A stretch of 26,768 bases of DNA from Actinomycetota bacterium (GCA_041658565.1 JBAZZY010000033.1:1-26768); one strand, 5' to 3'. Numbered from the stretch's first letter, positions 1 through 8,106 are shown. The notes: generated by a model not told the origin, from the letters alone. Numbers and translations: made by a program.

Positions 1-90
1 GCACCTCACTTGGTTGCGCTCGTGCGCGCCGGTGCGAAGTTCGTGAATGGAAAACTGATCGAACGCAACACGGGGAAGGACGCCGCGTGA
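1..90 (+). CDS. C-terminal end of an unknown protein (partial)
   Basis: An open frame runs from the first base to a TGA at 88-90 and gives 29 residues, beginning APHLVALVRAGAKF and ending GKDAA. The composition looks coding: codons end mostly in G or C and no stop interrupts the frame. The start lies outside the window. The stub is too short to name a family, so no function is proposed. It converges on the small minus-strand gene at 126-257, leaving 35 bp between them. Confidence 0.5.
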   Translation, partial: APHLVALVRAGAKFVNGKLIERNTGKDAA

Positions 91-125
91 TTCACGCCAC
101 GCGTTCCACAACATTTGACGATATC

Positions 126-257
126 TCAGCCCTCGCCGTTCGTGCGCTGCCATTCACGCTGGCTCACGTCCTGCGGAACATCTGCCGCCGCGGGCAGCAG
201 GACCAAAGCCCCCACCAACGCCGTCAGTGCGACGATCGCAATCTTCGCTTTCTTCAT
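126..257 (-). CDS. 43-aa exported peptide with signal sequence
   Basis: This short gene starts at the ATG at 257-255 and stops at the TGA at 128-126. A GGAG ribosome site lies at a good distance upstream (GAGGAGTAGACAAA, then ATG). The product opens with MKKAKIA, continues with a hydrophobic stretch to about residue 22, and reaches PAAA at 22-25, a plausible signal peptidase I site. That leaves a hydrophilic mature part of about 18 residues (DVPQDV...GEG). No lipobox cysteine is present. The layout is that of a secreted peptide; a gene truncated after its signal sequence would look the same. I do not recognise the family. A candidate promoter lies about 180 nt upstream. The frame, the ribosome site and the signal peptide are seen directly; function is unknown. 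Confidence 0.6.
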   Translation of the reverse strand: MKKAKIAIVALTALVGALVLLPAAADVPQDVSQREWQRTNGEG

Positions 258-435
258 TTTGTCTACTCCTCGATCGCTTGCCGCCGCTCACCGTGTGTCG
301 ATTGAGCCGTGTCTTGCGAACACGTCCGTCCCGAGTCCCCGGCGATGCGAATTTGCCCAGGAAGAGTCGTGCTTCCCAGACGAGGCCTGCGGTACGGAGG
401 CGAAGTCCGCCTACAAACCGCTGATCTCGTCCTAT

Positions 436-464
436 TTAGTACGTTTCGGGCGCGCGGCGGACAA
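436..464 (-). promoter_or_regulatory. candidate promoter of the small exported peptide
   Basis: On the minus strand TTGTCC (464-459) is followed after 17 bp by TACTAA (441-436), inside the only AT-rich patch of the 275-bp gap between DUF4173 and the peptide gene. Transcription from here would give a leader of about 175 nt before the ATG at 257. That leader includes a GTGT/ACAC stem near 310-325. I recognise no riboswitch class in it. Weak hexamer matches keep confidence low. Confidence 0.3.
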
Positions 465-532
465 TCGGTTCAAGGACCAAAAGAGCTTCACGGAGAGCCG
501 ATTCGCGTGTTACCGAGACCCTAGGGGGTTGG

Positions 533-2047
533 TCAGAAATGCCTTCGGCGCGCGCACGATGCCTTCGTCACTCCGGCCTTTGTGAGCGCGCGCCGCGCTT
601 GCGAACGGGAGAGGTTGGCGGAGCGCCAGCCCGGCTCGTCGCCCAACAGATCGCGGCGTTCGCAAAGGGCGGAGCGCAGGTCCGCGGCCGACTGACGGTC
701 AAGGCGCTTAAGCAGATCAGTGACGGCGGGCACGGCGTCCGTGCCGAGGAAGTAGCCGAGGTAGGCGGTGTCGATCTTGGCGGTCGCGCGCCAGCGCGCG
801 ACGTTGCGCTCGGCCACGAAACGCTCGGGGTTGATGACGTTGACGCCGGCGAGCAACACCAGTGCGGTGGCGATTGCGGTGGTGAGCAAATGCGCGCGCC
901 TCTGCTTCCACACCGCCCCCCCCAACACCGTGAGCATCAAGCCGATCCAGCAGATGGCGACGTAAGCGAAGAAGCGGTCCACTGTGAAACCGAAAGTGCT
1001 CTCGTAGAGGCGTAGCCGCATGAATGCCGACACCACGATCACGAACGTGAGCGCGACCAGACCGGTGGCGAGTTGTTGGAAGAGCCGGACTGCGCGCGGT
1101 GTCTCGCGCGCGCCGAAGTCCCACATCGCAACGACGAGCAAGACCGTGAGCACCGAGACGGCAATCAGTTGGAAAAAGCCCGAGCGCGCGTATTCCGCAT
1201 AGGTCAGGCCTGGGGTGACGAGCACCCGACTGCGGCCGCCGAACAGAAATGCGAATTGCACGGCGACGAAGACGGCGAAGAGCGCCTCGACTCCGACCAT
1301 CGCCGCGATCCATTGCGACGCGCTCAGACGAATGCGATCCGGTGCCGCAGGGAGATTCTCGAGTTGTCCGCGCAGCATGGTCGCGATCATCAGAGTCGCG
1401 AAGAGTGCGACTCCAGTCGTGGTGAGGAACAAGTGCTGCGCGACTCCGGAGAAGTTCCAGTCGGGGAGCGCAGGGGTGACGAGGTCGGCGAACACCTTGT
1501 CGGCCGACGCGAGCAGGATCGCGAAGATCAACACCACCGGGACCGCGACCAGACCGGTGCGCACCGCGCTCCTAACGCGCCCCGGCTCGACGCTGCGACC
1601 AAACGACGCCAGCGGCGAAAAGACGAATTTCGGAATCCGCCAGACGCTCGCCAGAAGGCCCAACGCAGCGAGCGCGAAACCGCGCAAGGACGTCTTCAGC
1701 AGATCTGCGTGTTCATAGGCGACCGCGGTTGCGAGCAGCGTCAGGATCGCGAGGACGTCGAACGCAATGAGGGATTCCGCCCCGCGCAAGGCCGGGAAGA
1801 TCGAGAAGAACGTCGCGAGCGCGAGAAGGGCTTTGCCCTTCGCGTCGCTAACGCGGTTCCAGAGCGCTCCCGTGACGACAGCAATGAACAAAGGAAACGA
1901 CACGCCGAGACTCTGACCGTTGAACGCGGCGTCGAACAGGATTCCGATCGCGAGAACCATAAGCACGAGGCGCGCGCTGGATGTGACCTCACCGCGCCAG
2001 GACAGGCTGGGAATGTCTTTGCGATCGTTTGGCATGCCAATCACCAT
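533..2047 (-). CDS. DUF4173-type polytopic membrane protein
   Basis: This is a roughly 504-residue membrane protein with about ten hydrophobic segments, for example VLMVLAIGILFDAAF near the N-terminus and LIAVSVLTVLLVVAMW in the middle. The central YAEYARSGFFQL motif, followed by a strongly hydrophobic helix and a later FFAYVAICWIGLML segment, matches what I know of the DUF4173/DUF4153 family; its biochemical role is not established. A soluble C-terminal tail carries AVPAVTDLLKRLDRQSAADLRSALCERRDLL, a helical repeat-like region seen in relatives. I chose the ATG at 2047 because GGGAG lies 9 nt upstream. An ATG at 2035 and a GTG at 2086 are alternatives. The next gene upstream (TrpB2) is divergent, so this one is probably transcribed alone. 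Confidence 0.8.
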   Translation of the reverse strand: MVIGMPNDRKDIPSLSWRGEVTSSARLVLMVLAIGILFDAAFNGQSLGVSFPLFIAVVTGALWNRVSDAKGKALLALATFFSIFPALRGAESLIAFDVLAILTLLATAVAYEHADLLKTSLRGFALAALGLLASVWRIPKFVFSPLASFGRSVEPGRVRSAVRTGLVAVPVVLIFAILLASADKVFADLVTPALPDWNFSGVAQHLFLTTTGVALFATLMIATMLRGQLENLPAAPDRIRLSASQWIAAMVGVEALFAVFVAVQFAFLFGGRSRVLVTPGLTYAEYARSGFFQLIAVSVLTVLLVVAMWDFGARETPRAVRLFQQLATGLVALTFVIVVSAFMRLRLYESTFGFTVDRFFAYVAICWIGLMLTVLGGAVWKQRRAHLLTTAIATALVLLAGVNVINPERFVAERNVARWRATAKIDTAYLGYFLGTDAVPAVTDLLKRLDRQSAADLRSALCERRDLLGDEPGWRSANLSRSQARRALTKAGVTKASCARRRHF

Positions 2048-2407
2048 GCCCGCCCGCTCCCTCGGCGGCCATGTCCCATCGGGCACACCCTTTTCCCGCT
2101 GGAATCAAAGTCGAACGTCTTGACCCTGCCGCCGAGGGAGTCGTTTCTGGTGGCGATGGTTTTCGTCGTCACCATGCGCGCGAACGGTCTACGTCGGTGT
2201 TTTCAATCTCTACCATCGATGCCTAAAGGGGACCTGTGCTGAATCCTCGGAGTGGTTTTGAAAGCGTCGTTTGCGCCCTGAAAACCAGAAGGCGTGGGCG
2301 GGGGAGCGCGCCTACAACAAGAGCGGTTTTGCGCACGCACGCGCCTTTCGGCGAATCTATGCGGGCCATCCGGCGCCTGGAAGGACACTCGGACAGGGAG
2401 AATCGGT
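2048..2407. other. divergent intergenic region, no gene seen
   Basis: This 360-bp gap separates the starts of DUF4173 (-) and TrpB2 (+). Open frames here are fragments without ribosome sites. It holds an 11-bp imperfect hairpin at 2149-2173 and the TrpB2 ribosome site at about 2395-2400. No T-box, Trp-rich leader peptide or convincing -35/-10 pair was found. Confidence 0.6.
2149..2173. repeat. inverted repeat / hairpin in divergent leader
   Basis: Positions 2149-2159 pair with 2163-2173 over 11 bp (three G-T wobbles) around a TTT loop. No T-run follows on either strand, so it is not an obvious terminator. It could be an operator or an RNA hairpin in the leader of either flanking gene. Confidence 0.35.
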
Positions 2408-3718
2408 ATGCCGACGCGCGGAACGAAGTTCACCCTTCGCGACAACCAAGTCCCAACTGCTTGGTTCAACGTAATCCCCTCGCTGCCGACTCCGCCGTCG
2501 CCGCCGCTTCACCCGGGCACGCGCGAGCCGATCGGCCCTGCGGATCTCGAGCCGTTGTTCCCGATGTCGCTGATCGAGCAAGAGGTCACCACAGCCGAGT
2601 GGGTGGACATCCCCGGCAAGGTCTTGGATGTCTATCGCATGTTCCGCCCGAGCCCGATGATCCGCGCGAAGCGACTCGAGAAGGCGCTGAAGACTCCCGC
2701 GCGCATCTACTACAAGTACGAGGGCGTCTCGCCCGCCGGATCGCACAAGCCGAACACCGCGATCCCGCAGGCTTATTACAACAAGGCCGCGAAGGTGAAG
2801 CGCATCGCGACCGAGACAGGCGCCGGACAGTGGGGAAGTGCGATCTCGATGGCATCGGCCTTTTTCGGGCTCGAGTGTCAGGTCTACATGGTCAGGGCTT
2901 CCTACAACCAGAAGCCGGGGCGTCGCGTGATGATGGAAACGTGGGGCGCGCGCGTGACGCCGTCCCCGTCGAACGAGACCGAGGCGGGCCGCGCGATGCT
3001 CGCGCAAGACCCGGACTCGCCGGGCTCGCTGGGTATGGCGATCTCGGAAGCCGTCGAGGAGGCCGCGAAGCGCGCCGACACCAAGTACGCCCTCGGCAGC
3101 GTGCTCAACCACGTGTTGCTGCACCAGACCGTGATCGGCCTCGAGGCCAAGCTTCAGATGGAGAAGGCCAAGGACTACCCGGACGTGATCGTTGGGTGCG
3201 TCGGCGGCGGTTCGAACTTCGCGGGCCTCGTGTTCCCGTTCGTTCCCGACCGCACGCGGGACGGCCGCGATATCCGGTTCCTGGCGGTCGAGCCGACGGC
3301 ATGCCCGACGCTTACCCAAGGTCGCTTCGAGTACGACTTCGGCGACACCGCGGGAATGACTCCGCTGGTTGAGATGTACACGCTCGGCCGCGACTTCGTC
3401 CCGCCGCCGATTCACGCCGGTGGGCTGCGCTACCACGGCGACGCGCCGGTGCTTTGCCGTCTGGTCAAGGACGGGATCATCGATGCGGTCGCCTATCCGC
3501 AGTCGAAGGTCTTCGAGGCGGCGATGCAGTTCGCGCGCACCGAGGGCATCATTCCGGCGCCCGAGTCCGCGCACGCAATCCGCGGCGCGATCGACGAGGC
3601 GCTGGCATGCAAGGAAAGCGGCGAGTCCAAGGCCATCTTGTTCGGCCTTTCCGGCCACGGACTGCTCGACCTCAACGCCTACGAGTCCTACCTCGCCGGA
3701 AGCCTGATCGACGCATAA
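2408..3718 (+). CDS. trpB: TrpB2-type tryptophan synthase beta chain (PLP enzyme)
   Basis: The 436-residue product matches the TrpB2 family, which joins indole and L-serine to make tryptophan using pyridoxal phosphate. GSHKPNT (111-117) holds the PLP lysine K114. ETGAGQWGS (136-144) is the substrate-carboxylate loop, and CVGGGSNFAGL near residue 261 is the phosphate-binding glycine loop. The long N-terminus (PLHPGTREPIGPADLEPLFP) and the RPSPMIRAKRLEKAL segment separate TrpB2 from ordinary TrpB1. The ATG at 2408 is chosen because AGGGAG sits 8 nt upstream; an upstream GTG would add 38 poorly conserved residues. No trpA or other trp gene is nearby. TrpB2 genes often stand apart from the trp operon, where they may salvage indole or phosphoserine; that role is inferred. 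Confidence 0.92.
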   Translation: MPTRGTKFTLRDNQVPTAWFNVIPSLPTPPSPPLHPGTREPIGPADLEPLFPMSLIEQEVTTAEWVDIPGKVLDVYRMFRPSPMIRAKRLEKALKTPARIYYKYEGVSPAGSHKPNTAIPQAYYNKAAKVKRIATETGAGQWGSAISMASAFFGLECQVYMVRASYNQKPGRRVMMETWGARVTPSPSNETEAGRAMLAQDPDSPGSLGMAISEAVEEAAKRADTKYALGSVLNHVLLHQTVIGLEAKLQMEKAKDYPDVIVGCVGGGSNFAGLVFPFVPDRTRDGRDIRFLAVEPTACPTLTQGRFEYDFGDTAGMTPLVEMYTLGRDFVPPPIHAGGLRYHGDAPVLCRLVKDGIIDAVAYPQSKVFEAAMQFARTEGIIPAPESAHAIRGAIDEALACKESGESKAILFGLSGHGLLDLNAYESYLAGSLIDA

Positions 3719-3757
3719 TCGCGCGCTGAGCGCGGGAGCCGGGCGGATCGGAGTTGA

Positions 3758-4279
3758 TCAGTCCCCGGGGGCGGACGTTGGGCGATGGGCGACTGCGAGG
3801 AAGGCCTGTTCGGCTTCGGCCAGAACAGGGCGCCAAGTCTCAGGCGGCTGGTTCGCGGGGACGTCGAACTCTTCGATCAGCAGTCGGATGATGCCCTCGA
3901 GGGCGATCCGTCCGGTGGGGAAGTGGATCTTGCTCAGGCCGCGGTGCGCGACTCCGCTCTCGGCGAGCCGTCCGTGGATCTGGACGTGCGCTTGCGGGTG
4001 GGGATCGGCGCCGGCTTCGCGGATGTAGTCGTAGCGGAAGATCCAGCGCTTGCCTTCGCGGTCGAGTTGATACTGGTAGCTCGACTTCTCGACCTTCATG
4101 CGGCGACCATCCGGCGTGTCGTCGAGGTAGAGGGACACGCTCAAGCGGAGATAGTTGCCGTTCGCGAGTTTGATCGGATCGAGGATCTTACCGGGGCCCC
4201 CGAGCGCTGCGCGCTTGCGTGGGCCGGGCCCGTAGAAGAGCCGGGGCGCAGAGCCGGCGTCTGCGATGGTCAGTTCCAT
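3758..4279 (-). CDS. uncharacterised protein, possible TumE/DUF6516-like partner; start unclear
   Basis: The frame encodes 173 residues from the first available ATG (4279). The core SSYQYQLDREGKRWIFRYDY, then PHPQAHVQIHG, then LSKIHFPTGRIALEGIIRLLIEEF recalls the Tyr/Arg-Tyr-Asp and His-x-x-x-His pattern of TumE-like (DUF6516) toxins, but that link is from memory and weak. No ribosome site precedes 4279. The same frame continues upstream for about 33 further codons (LPHLLAAVREL, then GRPDSFLAFRDL) back to the stop of the 67-aa gene, and this stretch looks like real protein. It contains no ATG, GTG or TTG. The true N-terminus therefore probably lies near 4380 and uses an unusual start, a frameshift from the upstream gene, or a start lost to mutation or sequencing error. 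Confidence 0.65.
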   Translation of the reverse strand: MELTIADAGSAPRLFYGPGPRKRAALGGPGKILDPIKLANGNYLRLSVSLYLDDTPDGRRMKVEKSSYQYQLDREGKRWIFRYDYIREAGADPHPQAHVQIHGRLAESGVAHRGLSKIHFPTGRIALEGIIRLLIEEFDVPANQPPETWRPVLAEAEQAFLAVAHRPTSAPGD

Positions 4280-4379
4280 GAGCCGGGCGGTGAGGTCGCG
4301 GAACGCGAGGAAGGAATCCGGTCTGCCTGACTTGTAGTGGCCGGTGAGCTCTCGAACCGCGGCGAGGAGATGCGGGAGC

Positions 4380-4583
4380 TCAGGCGGCCTGGAAGATGAC
4401 GTCGTCGTCGGGAAGGAGGTCGGCTAGGACGAGGAGGTCGGCGACGCAGCCCGGATCCTGGAGATCTCCGAGCCGGTAGCGGCGCAGCAACTCGACGGCT
4501 GAGAGGTTCAGGCGGGTGCGCGCGCCATCCTCGAGCGCGGCGATGATCTCGTCGCGGGTCATTTCCAGTTCGACTGGCGGCAC
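4380..4583 (-). CDS. small acidic/helical protein, first gene of a two-gene unit
   Basis: The 67-residue product starts at the GTG at 4583, because AGGAGGAGGT (4589-4598) lies just upstream; the ATG at 4562 has no ribosome site at a usable distance. The sequence is helical and Leu/Asp-rich (MTRDEIIAALEDGAR..., RYRLGDLQDPG, ADLLVLADLLPDDDVIF) with no catalytic motif. Its stop directly abuts the coding-like frame of the 173-aa gene, so the two are surely co-transcribed. A good promoter lies just upstream. The size and order (short regulator-like gene first, larger partner second) would fit an antitoxin-toxin pair, but that is inference only. The family is not named. Confidence 0.75.
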   Translation of the reverse strand: MPPVELEMTRDEIIAALEDGARTRLNLSAVELLRRYRLGDLQDPGCVADLLVLADLLPDDDVIFQAA

Positions 4584-4885
4584 AGTCCACCTCCTCCTGA
4601 AGACAATATCGGCGGGGCGCGACACGACGTCAACAGGGCGGGCTCGAATTGCGACCTTCGGCCGCGAACGGACTCTTGCGACGCGAGGAGTTGAGATCTG
4701 GGAGCCCGCAGGCGTCCCAGCCGCCTCGCGACAGCCGGGTGATGACGTTGATCTCGGTCGCCTGGGGAGGAGCCGGGCGCCGCTTGGCGAAGTACAGCGC
4801 AATCCTGGAGCACCCCTAGCCGGACGCGCCGGGATGTCGGAGGGAGCGGTCGCTCGAACGAGCGCGGGGACGAGGAGGCACGACG
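4584..4885. other. divergent intergenic region with a 14-bp palindrome
   Basis: No gene is seen in this roughly 300-bp gap. It holds the minus-strand promoter at 4603-4633, a perfect palindrome at 4851-4864 (CGCTCG, AA, CGAGCG), and the GAGGAGG ribosome site (4872-4878) of the serine hydrolase. The palindrome could be an operator or a small leader hairpin. Confidence 0.5.
4603..4633 (-). promoter_or_regulatory. promoter of the two-gene unit 4583-3758
   Basis: On the minus strand TTGACG (4633-4628) is followed by an AT-rich -10: GATATT (4610-4605) at 17 bp, or TATTGT (4608-4603) at 19 bp. The AGGAGGAGGT ribosome site starts a few bases downstream, so the leader would be only 10-20 nt before the GTG at 4583. 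Confidence 0.5.
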
Positions 4886-6325
4886 ATGCGGAAGCGGACT
4901 CTGATCTGGGTGACCGGGGTTTTGATCTTGGCTCTCGGCGTTACCGGTACCGGGTGGTCCGACGAGGAGCCGGACGAGGGGACGATCCTCCTTGAGGAGA
5001 TCCCAAACATCGCCAAAAGAAGCGTGCTCTATTCGCTTCCTCCCGACCCGGAGTCTGCCCTCCAGGCGCTGTCCACCATGCCCGAGGGCTTGGATCGCGT
5101 TATCGCGATGCATCTCGGCCGGCTCTACCCGACTCCGAATGAGTTGACCCCCGGTGTGGCGCCGCTGATCAGTCTGCTGGGCGCGCGCGCGGACCTGCTC
5201 CTCAACCAGGACCACTGGAACAAGAAGGTGCAGGACTTGTCCAACGGGGAGTTCGCCATCCTCCTGCTGCCCGTGGACGCGACGACCGTCATCGTCGTCA
5301 TGCCGACCGAGGTCGTGGAGGCGGACCCACGCGCCACGCCGCTTCCGCAGAGGCGCGTGGACCTGAGCGGAGTTACCTACACCTACAACGGCGAGACTCG
5401 AACGGTCGAGCAGTACATGGCCGACGGGGCGACCAACGCGATCGCGTTCATGCACCAGGGCAAGTACGTGTACGACGACTACCAGAACGGGTTTACGCCC
5501 GACACGCGTCACCAGATGTGGTCGGTCACCAAGTCGGTGACCACGGCGCTGGTGGGCATCGCGGTGGGCGAGGGGTTGGTGGACTCCGTCCTGGATCCGA
5601 TTGAGAAGTACATTCCCGATGCAGCGGGGACCGTGTGGGAAGGAACCAGCGTCGAGGATCTGCTCCAGATGGAGTCGGGCATCTACTGGGTGGACGTTCC
5701 GGTGCACCAGCCTGAGGAGCTTGTCCTCATGGGGTTGGACTTCCACACCAACGGGCTCTACGGCATGACTCGGAACGAATACCTGCTCCAACTGACGCGC
5801 GTCTCCGAGCGAGGCAAGCAGTACCGCTACAACAGCGCCGACGCCCAGATGCTCGCGTGGCTTCTCGAGAACGTTTACGGGGAGTCGTACTCGAAGATTC
5901 TGTCCGAGAAGATCTGGCTGCCGGCCGGGATGGAGAACGACGCGTTGATCATGATCGACCGGGAGGGGCACTCGTTCGCCTCCATGGGCCTGTTCGCCAC
6001 TCCGAGAGACATGGCGCGCTTCGGTGAGCTCTACCGCAACGGCGGCCAGAACCTGAAGGGTGAGCAGGTAGTGCCCGAGGCGTGGGTTGCGGCTTCCTCG
6101 GACTACTCCGTGGAGACCGGGGGTCCACGCGGCTACATGTGGGCCAAGTGGGACGGCGGATACACGGCTGTCGGGTACGGACACCAGCGCGTGAGCGTCG
6201 CGCCGGCACTCGACATGGTCGGAGTGCGCTTTGGAAACGACCCGGTGGACTCCAACGGCCCGAAGGAGTGGGAGGCTGTCTACTTCGCCGTCGCCGACGC
6301 GCTCGCGAACGGCGAGGACGGGTAG
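4886..6325 (+). CDS. exported serine hydrolase of the beta-lactamase/NylB-like fold
   Basis: The 479-residue product starts at an ATG 7 nt after GAGGAGG. Residues 1-24 form a signal peptide with a short basic start and a long hydrophobic core; there is no lipobox. The beta-lactamase-like domain begins near 165. SVTK (213-216) supplies the nucleophile Ser213 and general base Lys216, YNS (315-317) stands in the Y-x-N position, and GYGHQ (430-434) occupies the third active-site strand. This motif set resembles class C-like esterases and 6-aminohexanoate-dimer hydrolases (NylB) rather than true beta-lactamases. About 140 residues between signal peptide and catalytic domain match nothing I know. 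GCGCGC runs, common in the neighbours, appear scarce here by eye. The substrate cannot be told; drug resistance should not be assumed. Confidence 0.85.
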   Translation: MRKRTLIWVTGVLILALGVTGTGWSDEEPDEGTILLEEIPNIAKRSVLYSLPPDPESALQALSTMPEGLDRVIAMHLGRLYPTPNELTPGVAPLISLLGARADLLLNQDHWNKKVQDLSNGEFAILLLPVDATTVIVVMPTEVVEADPRATPLPQRRVDLSGVTYTYNGETRTVEQYMADGATNAIAFMHQGKYVYDDYQNGFTPDTRHQMWSVTKSVTTALVGIAVGEGLVDSVLDPIEKYIPDAAGTVWEGTSVEDLLQMESGIYWVDVPVHQPEELVLMGLDFHTNGLYGMTRNEYLLQLTRVSERGKQYRYNSADAQMLAWLLENVYGESYSKILSEKIWLPAGMENDALIMIDREGHSFASMGLFATPRDMARFGELYRNGGQNLKGEQVVPEAWVAASSDYSVETGGPRGYMWAKWDGGYTAVGYGHQRVSVAPALDMVGVRFGNDPVDSNGPKEWEAVYFAVADALANGEDG

Positions 6326-6359
6326 CCCCGCTCTCTCGGGCGCCCCCGAATCCGCGCGC

Positions 6360-7739
6360 TCATCGGTCGAGTGTCTCCGCGAGTTGTCCGAACGCGCCGC
6401 GAACCGCTTCGGAGATCGTCGGGTACGCGTGGATGGCGTCGGCGGCCGCGCGCAACGGAACGCGGCCGGCCATGGCGACGACGATCTCGTGGATCATCTC
6501 ACCGGCGCCTTCTCCCACGATGTGGCCGCCGAGCAACTCGCCGGTGCGCGCGTCTGCGACGAGTTTCACGTGCCCCTCGGGTTTGCCTTCCATGAGGGCG
6601 CGCTCGTTGTCGGCCAAACGCAGTAACGATGTGATGACGTCATGTCCGACCTCGCGCGCAGCGCTCTCGCTCAAGCCGACGCTCGCGACTTCCGGATCGC
6701 AGTAGGTCACCTTTGGGACCACACGGTAGTCGCGCGCACGAGGCTTGCCTCCGATGTCGTCGACGACCAGTTCCGCTTCGTACCCGCCGACATGGGTGAA
6801 GAGCAACTCGCCGGTGGCATCGCCGGCCGCCCAGACGTTCGGCGCGGTCGTGCGCAGCGTCTCGTTCAAAACGGGCTTGCCCTTGTCGTCGAGCTTCATC
6901 CCGATCGCGTCGAGATCGTGACCGTCGAACACCGGTCGCCGTCCGGTCGCGACGAGCACAGCGTCGGCGTTAAGCGGCGCGCGACCGGCGATCTCGACGC
7001 GCCAGCCTTCCGTGCTATGGCGAGCACTCGCGATCTCCGCGCCGGTGAGGATGTCGATTCCGTCGGCTTCCAGGGCTTCGCGGATCGCTGTGCCGGAGTC
7101 TTCGTCCTCGGGCGGAAGCACTCGATCGCTCGCTTCGACGATGGTCACGCGCGAGCCGAAACGCGAATAGATCTGCGCGAACTCGACACCGATCGGCCCC
7201 CCACCGATCACCACGAGCGAGGACGGGACGCCCGCGGAGTGCCAGATCGCCTCCTTGTTCGTCCAGTACGGGCCGTCGCCGAGACCGTCGATGGGCGGGA
7301 TCACGGCTTCGGTCCCAGTCGCGAACACGATGTGGTCGGCAAGGATGCGCTCGCCGGATGCGGTCTCTAATTCATTCGGACCCGTCACCCGAACCTCGTC
7401 CAGAATTACGCGCGCGCCCTTGTCGGTGAACGGGCGCGCGCCTTGCGATGTGTTTTGCTCGATGATCCGCCGCACGCGCGCGCGCACGGCGTCGAAGTCG
7501 ACCTCGACGCTTCCGATCCGGACGCCGAAAGCGCCGGCCGCGCGCGCGAGCGCAGCGATCTTTGCGCTGCGAAGCATGACCTTGCTCGGCACGCAGCCGT
7601 ACCAGTTGCATTCGCCGCCGAGGCGATCGCGCTCTGCCATCCCCACGCGCATTTCGCCGGCGGATGCGATACGGCCGACGATCTCAGAGCCGGTGCCGCC
7701 ACCGCCGATCACGAAGACATCCAAGCGGTCGGTCACCAT
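6360..7739 (-). CDS. FAD-dependent pyridine nucleotide-disulfide oxidoreductase
   Basis: The 459-residue product is a class I flavin disulfide reductase of the dihydrolipoamide dehydrogenase/mercuric reductase type. VIGGGGTGSE (10-19) binds FAD. The redox-active pair is in GGECNWYGCVPSK (C44 and C49). A second Rossmann motif, VVIGGGPIGVEFA, binds NAD(P)H. WAAGDAT is the conserved FAD-binding ATGD-like box, and AIHAYPTISEAV near the end carries the catalytic His. The ATG at 7739 is chosen because GAGGAGGT lies 11 nt upstream; an ATG at 7763 has no ribosome site. No E2 lipoyl component or mer gene lies nearby, so the physiological disulfide is unknown. It is the last of four same-strand genes headed by the SARP-type regulator, which may place it in a stress response (inference). 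Confidence 0.9.
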   Translation of the reverse strand: MVTDRLDVFVIGGGGTGSEIVGRIASAGEMRVGMAERDRLGGECNWYGCVPSKVMLRSAKIAALARAAGAFGVRIGSVEVDFDAVRARVRRIIEQNTSQGARPFTDKGARVILDEVRVTGPNELETASGERILADHIVFATGTEAVIPPIDGLGDGPYWTNKEAIWHSAGVPSSLVVIGGGPIGVEFAQIYSRFGSRVTIVEASDRVLPPEDEDSGTAIREALEADGIDILTGAEIASARHSTEGWRVEIAGRAPLNADAVLVATGRRPVFDGHDLDAIGMKLDDKGKPVLNETLRTTAPNVWAAGDATGELLFTHVGGYEAELVVDDIGGKPRARDYRVVPKVTYCDPEVASVGLSESAAREVGHDVITSLLRLADNERALMEGKPEGHVKLVADARTGELLGGHIVGEGAGEMIHEIVVAMAGRVPLRAAADAIHAYPTISEAVRGAFGQLAETLDR

Positions 7740-7844
7740 CGATTCGAGCCACCTCCTCGACATCGCGCTTGAGATCGGCGGCGTTGTGCCTGTCCGAGAG
7801 GTGCTGCGTCACCGGATGTCGCGACTTCACGGCGCGCGATTCCG

Positions 7845-7985
7845 CTAATGCAGGGTGCGGCGGCCGGGGCGAACCACTCCGACGAGCCACAGGATGCCGA
7901 GAATCAGCGCTGCCCACCACAGAATCTTCGCAGTGAAGATTCCGAGCAGGAACAGAACCACAGCGAGAACCAAGAGAAAGACCAC
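7845..7985 (-). CDS. 46-aa hydrophobic membrane protein
   Basis: This tiny protein starts at the GTG at 7985, six nt after AAAAGGAG. It holds two hydrophobic helices, VFLLVLAVVLFLLGIF and ILWWAALILGILWLVGVV, joined by TAK, with a basic tail (RPGRRTLH). This is the pattern of the short 'hydrophobic protein' genes common in Actinobacteria, often near stress genes. Both termini are probably cytoplasmic. The gene is intact and shares strand with its neighbours, separated by gaps of about 105-120 bp. Function is unknown. Confidence 0.75.
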   Translation of the reverse strand: MVFLLVLAVVLFLLGIFTAKILWWAALILGILWLVGVVRPGRRTLH

Positions 7986-8106
7986 GACCGTCTCCTTTTC
8001 TGAAGGGCCGACTACCTCCCGACAGCATCGCCTCGTCACGTCACGCATGCGTTACTGAAAGCGAGCCTTGCCGGCGACGAGTGCCCAGTGCCGGTGGGCC
8101 CGTCGG

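Noticed and set aside
1073..2242. Long plus-strand open frame opposite DUF4173
   Set aside because: Arg/Glu/Asp-rich antisense shadow of a high-GC membrane protein gene; no ribosome site or family motif.
2048..2407. T-box or attenuator leader for TrpB2
   Set aside because: No T-box sequence, no Trp-rich leader peptide and no terminator/antiterminator pair found.
4886..6325. Antibiotic-resistance beta-lactamase
   Set aside because: The motif pattern fits NylB/esterase-like serine hydrolases; nothing indicates drug hydrolysis.
7740..7844. Short minus-strand coding-like stretch (HPVTQHLSDRHNAADLKRDVEEVA) between the 46-aa gene and the oxidoreductase
   Set aside because: Only a GTG start without a ribosome site, and the frame runs far into the oxidoreductase; probably chance.
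8043..8052. ACGCATGCGT palindrome upstream of the 46-aa gene
   Set aside because: A 10-bp palindrome of this base content is common in such DNA, and no promoter could be placed with it.
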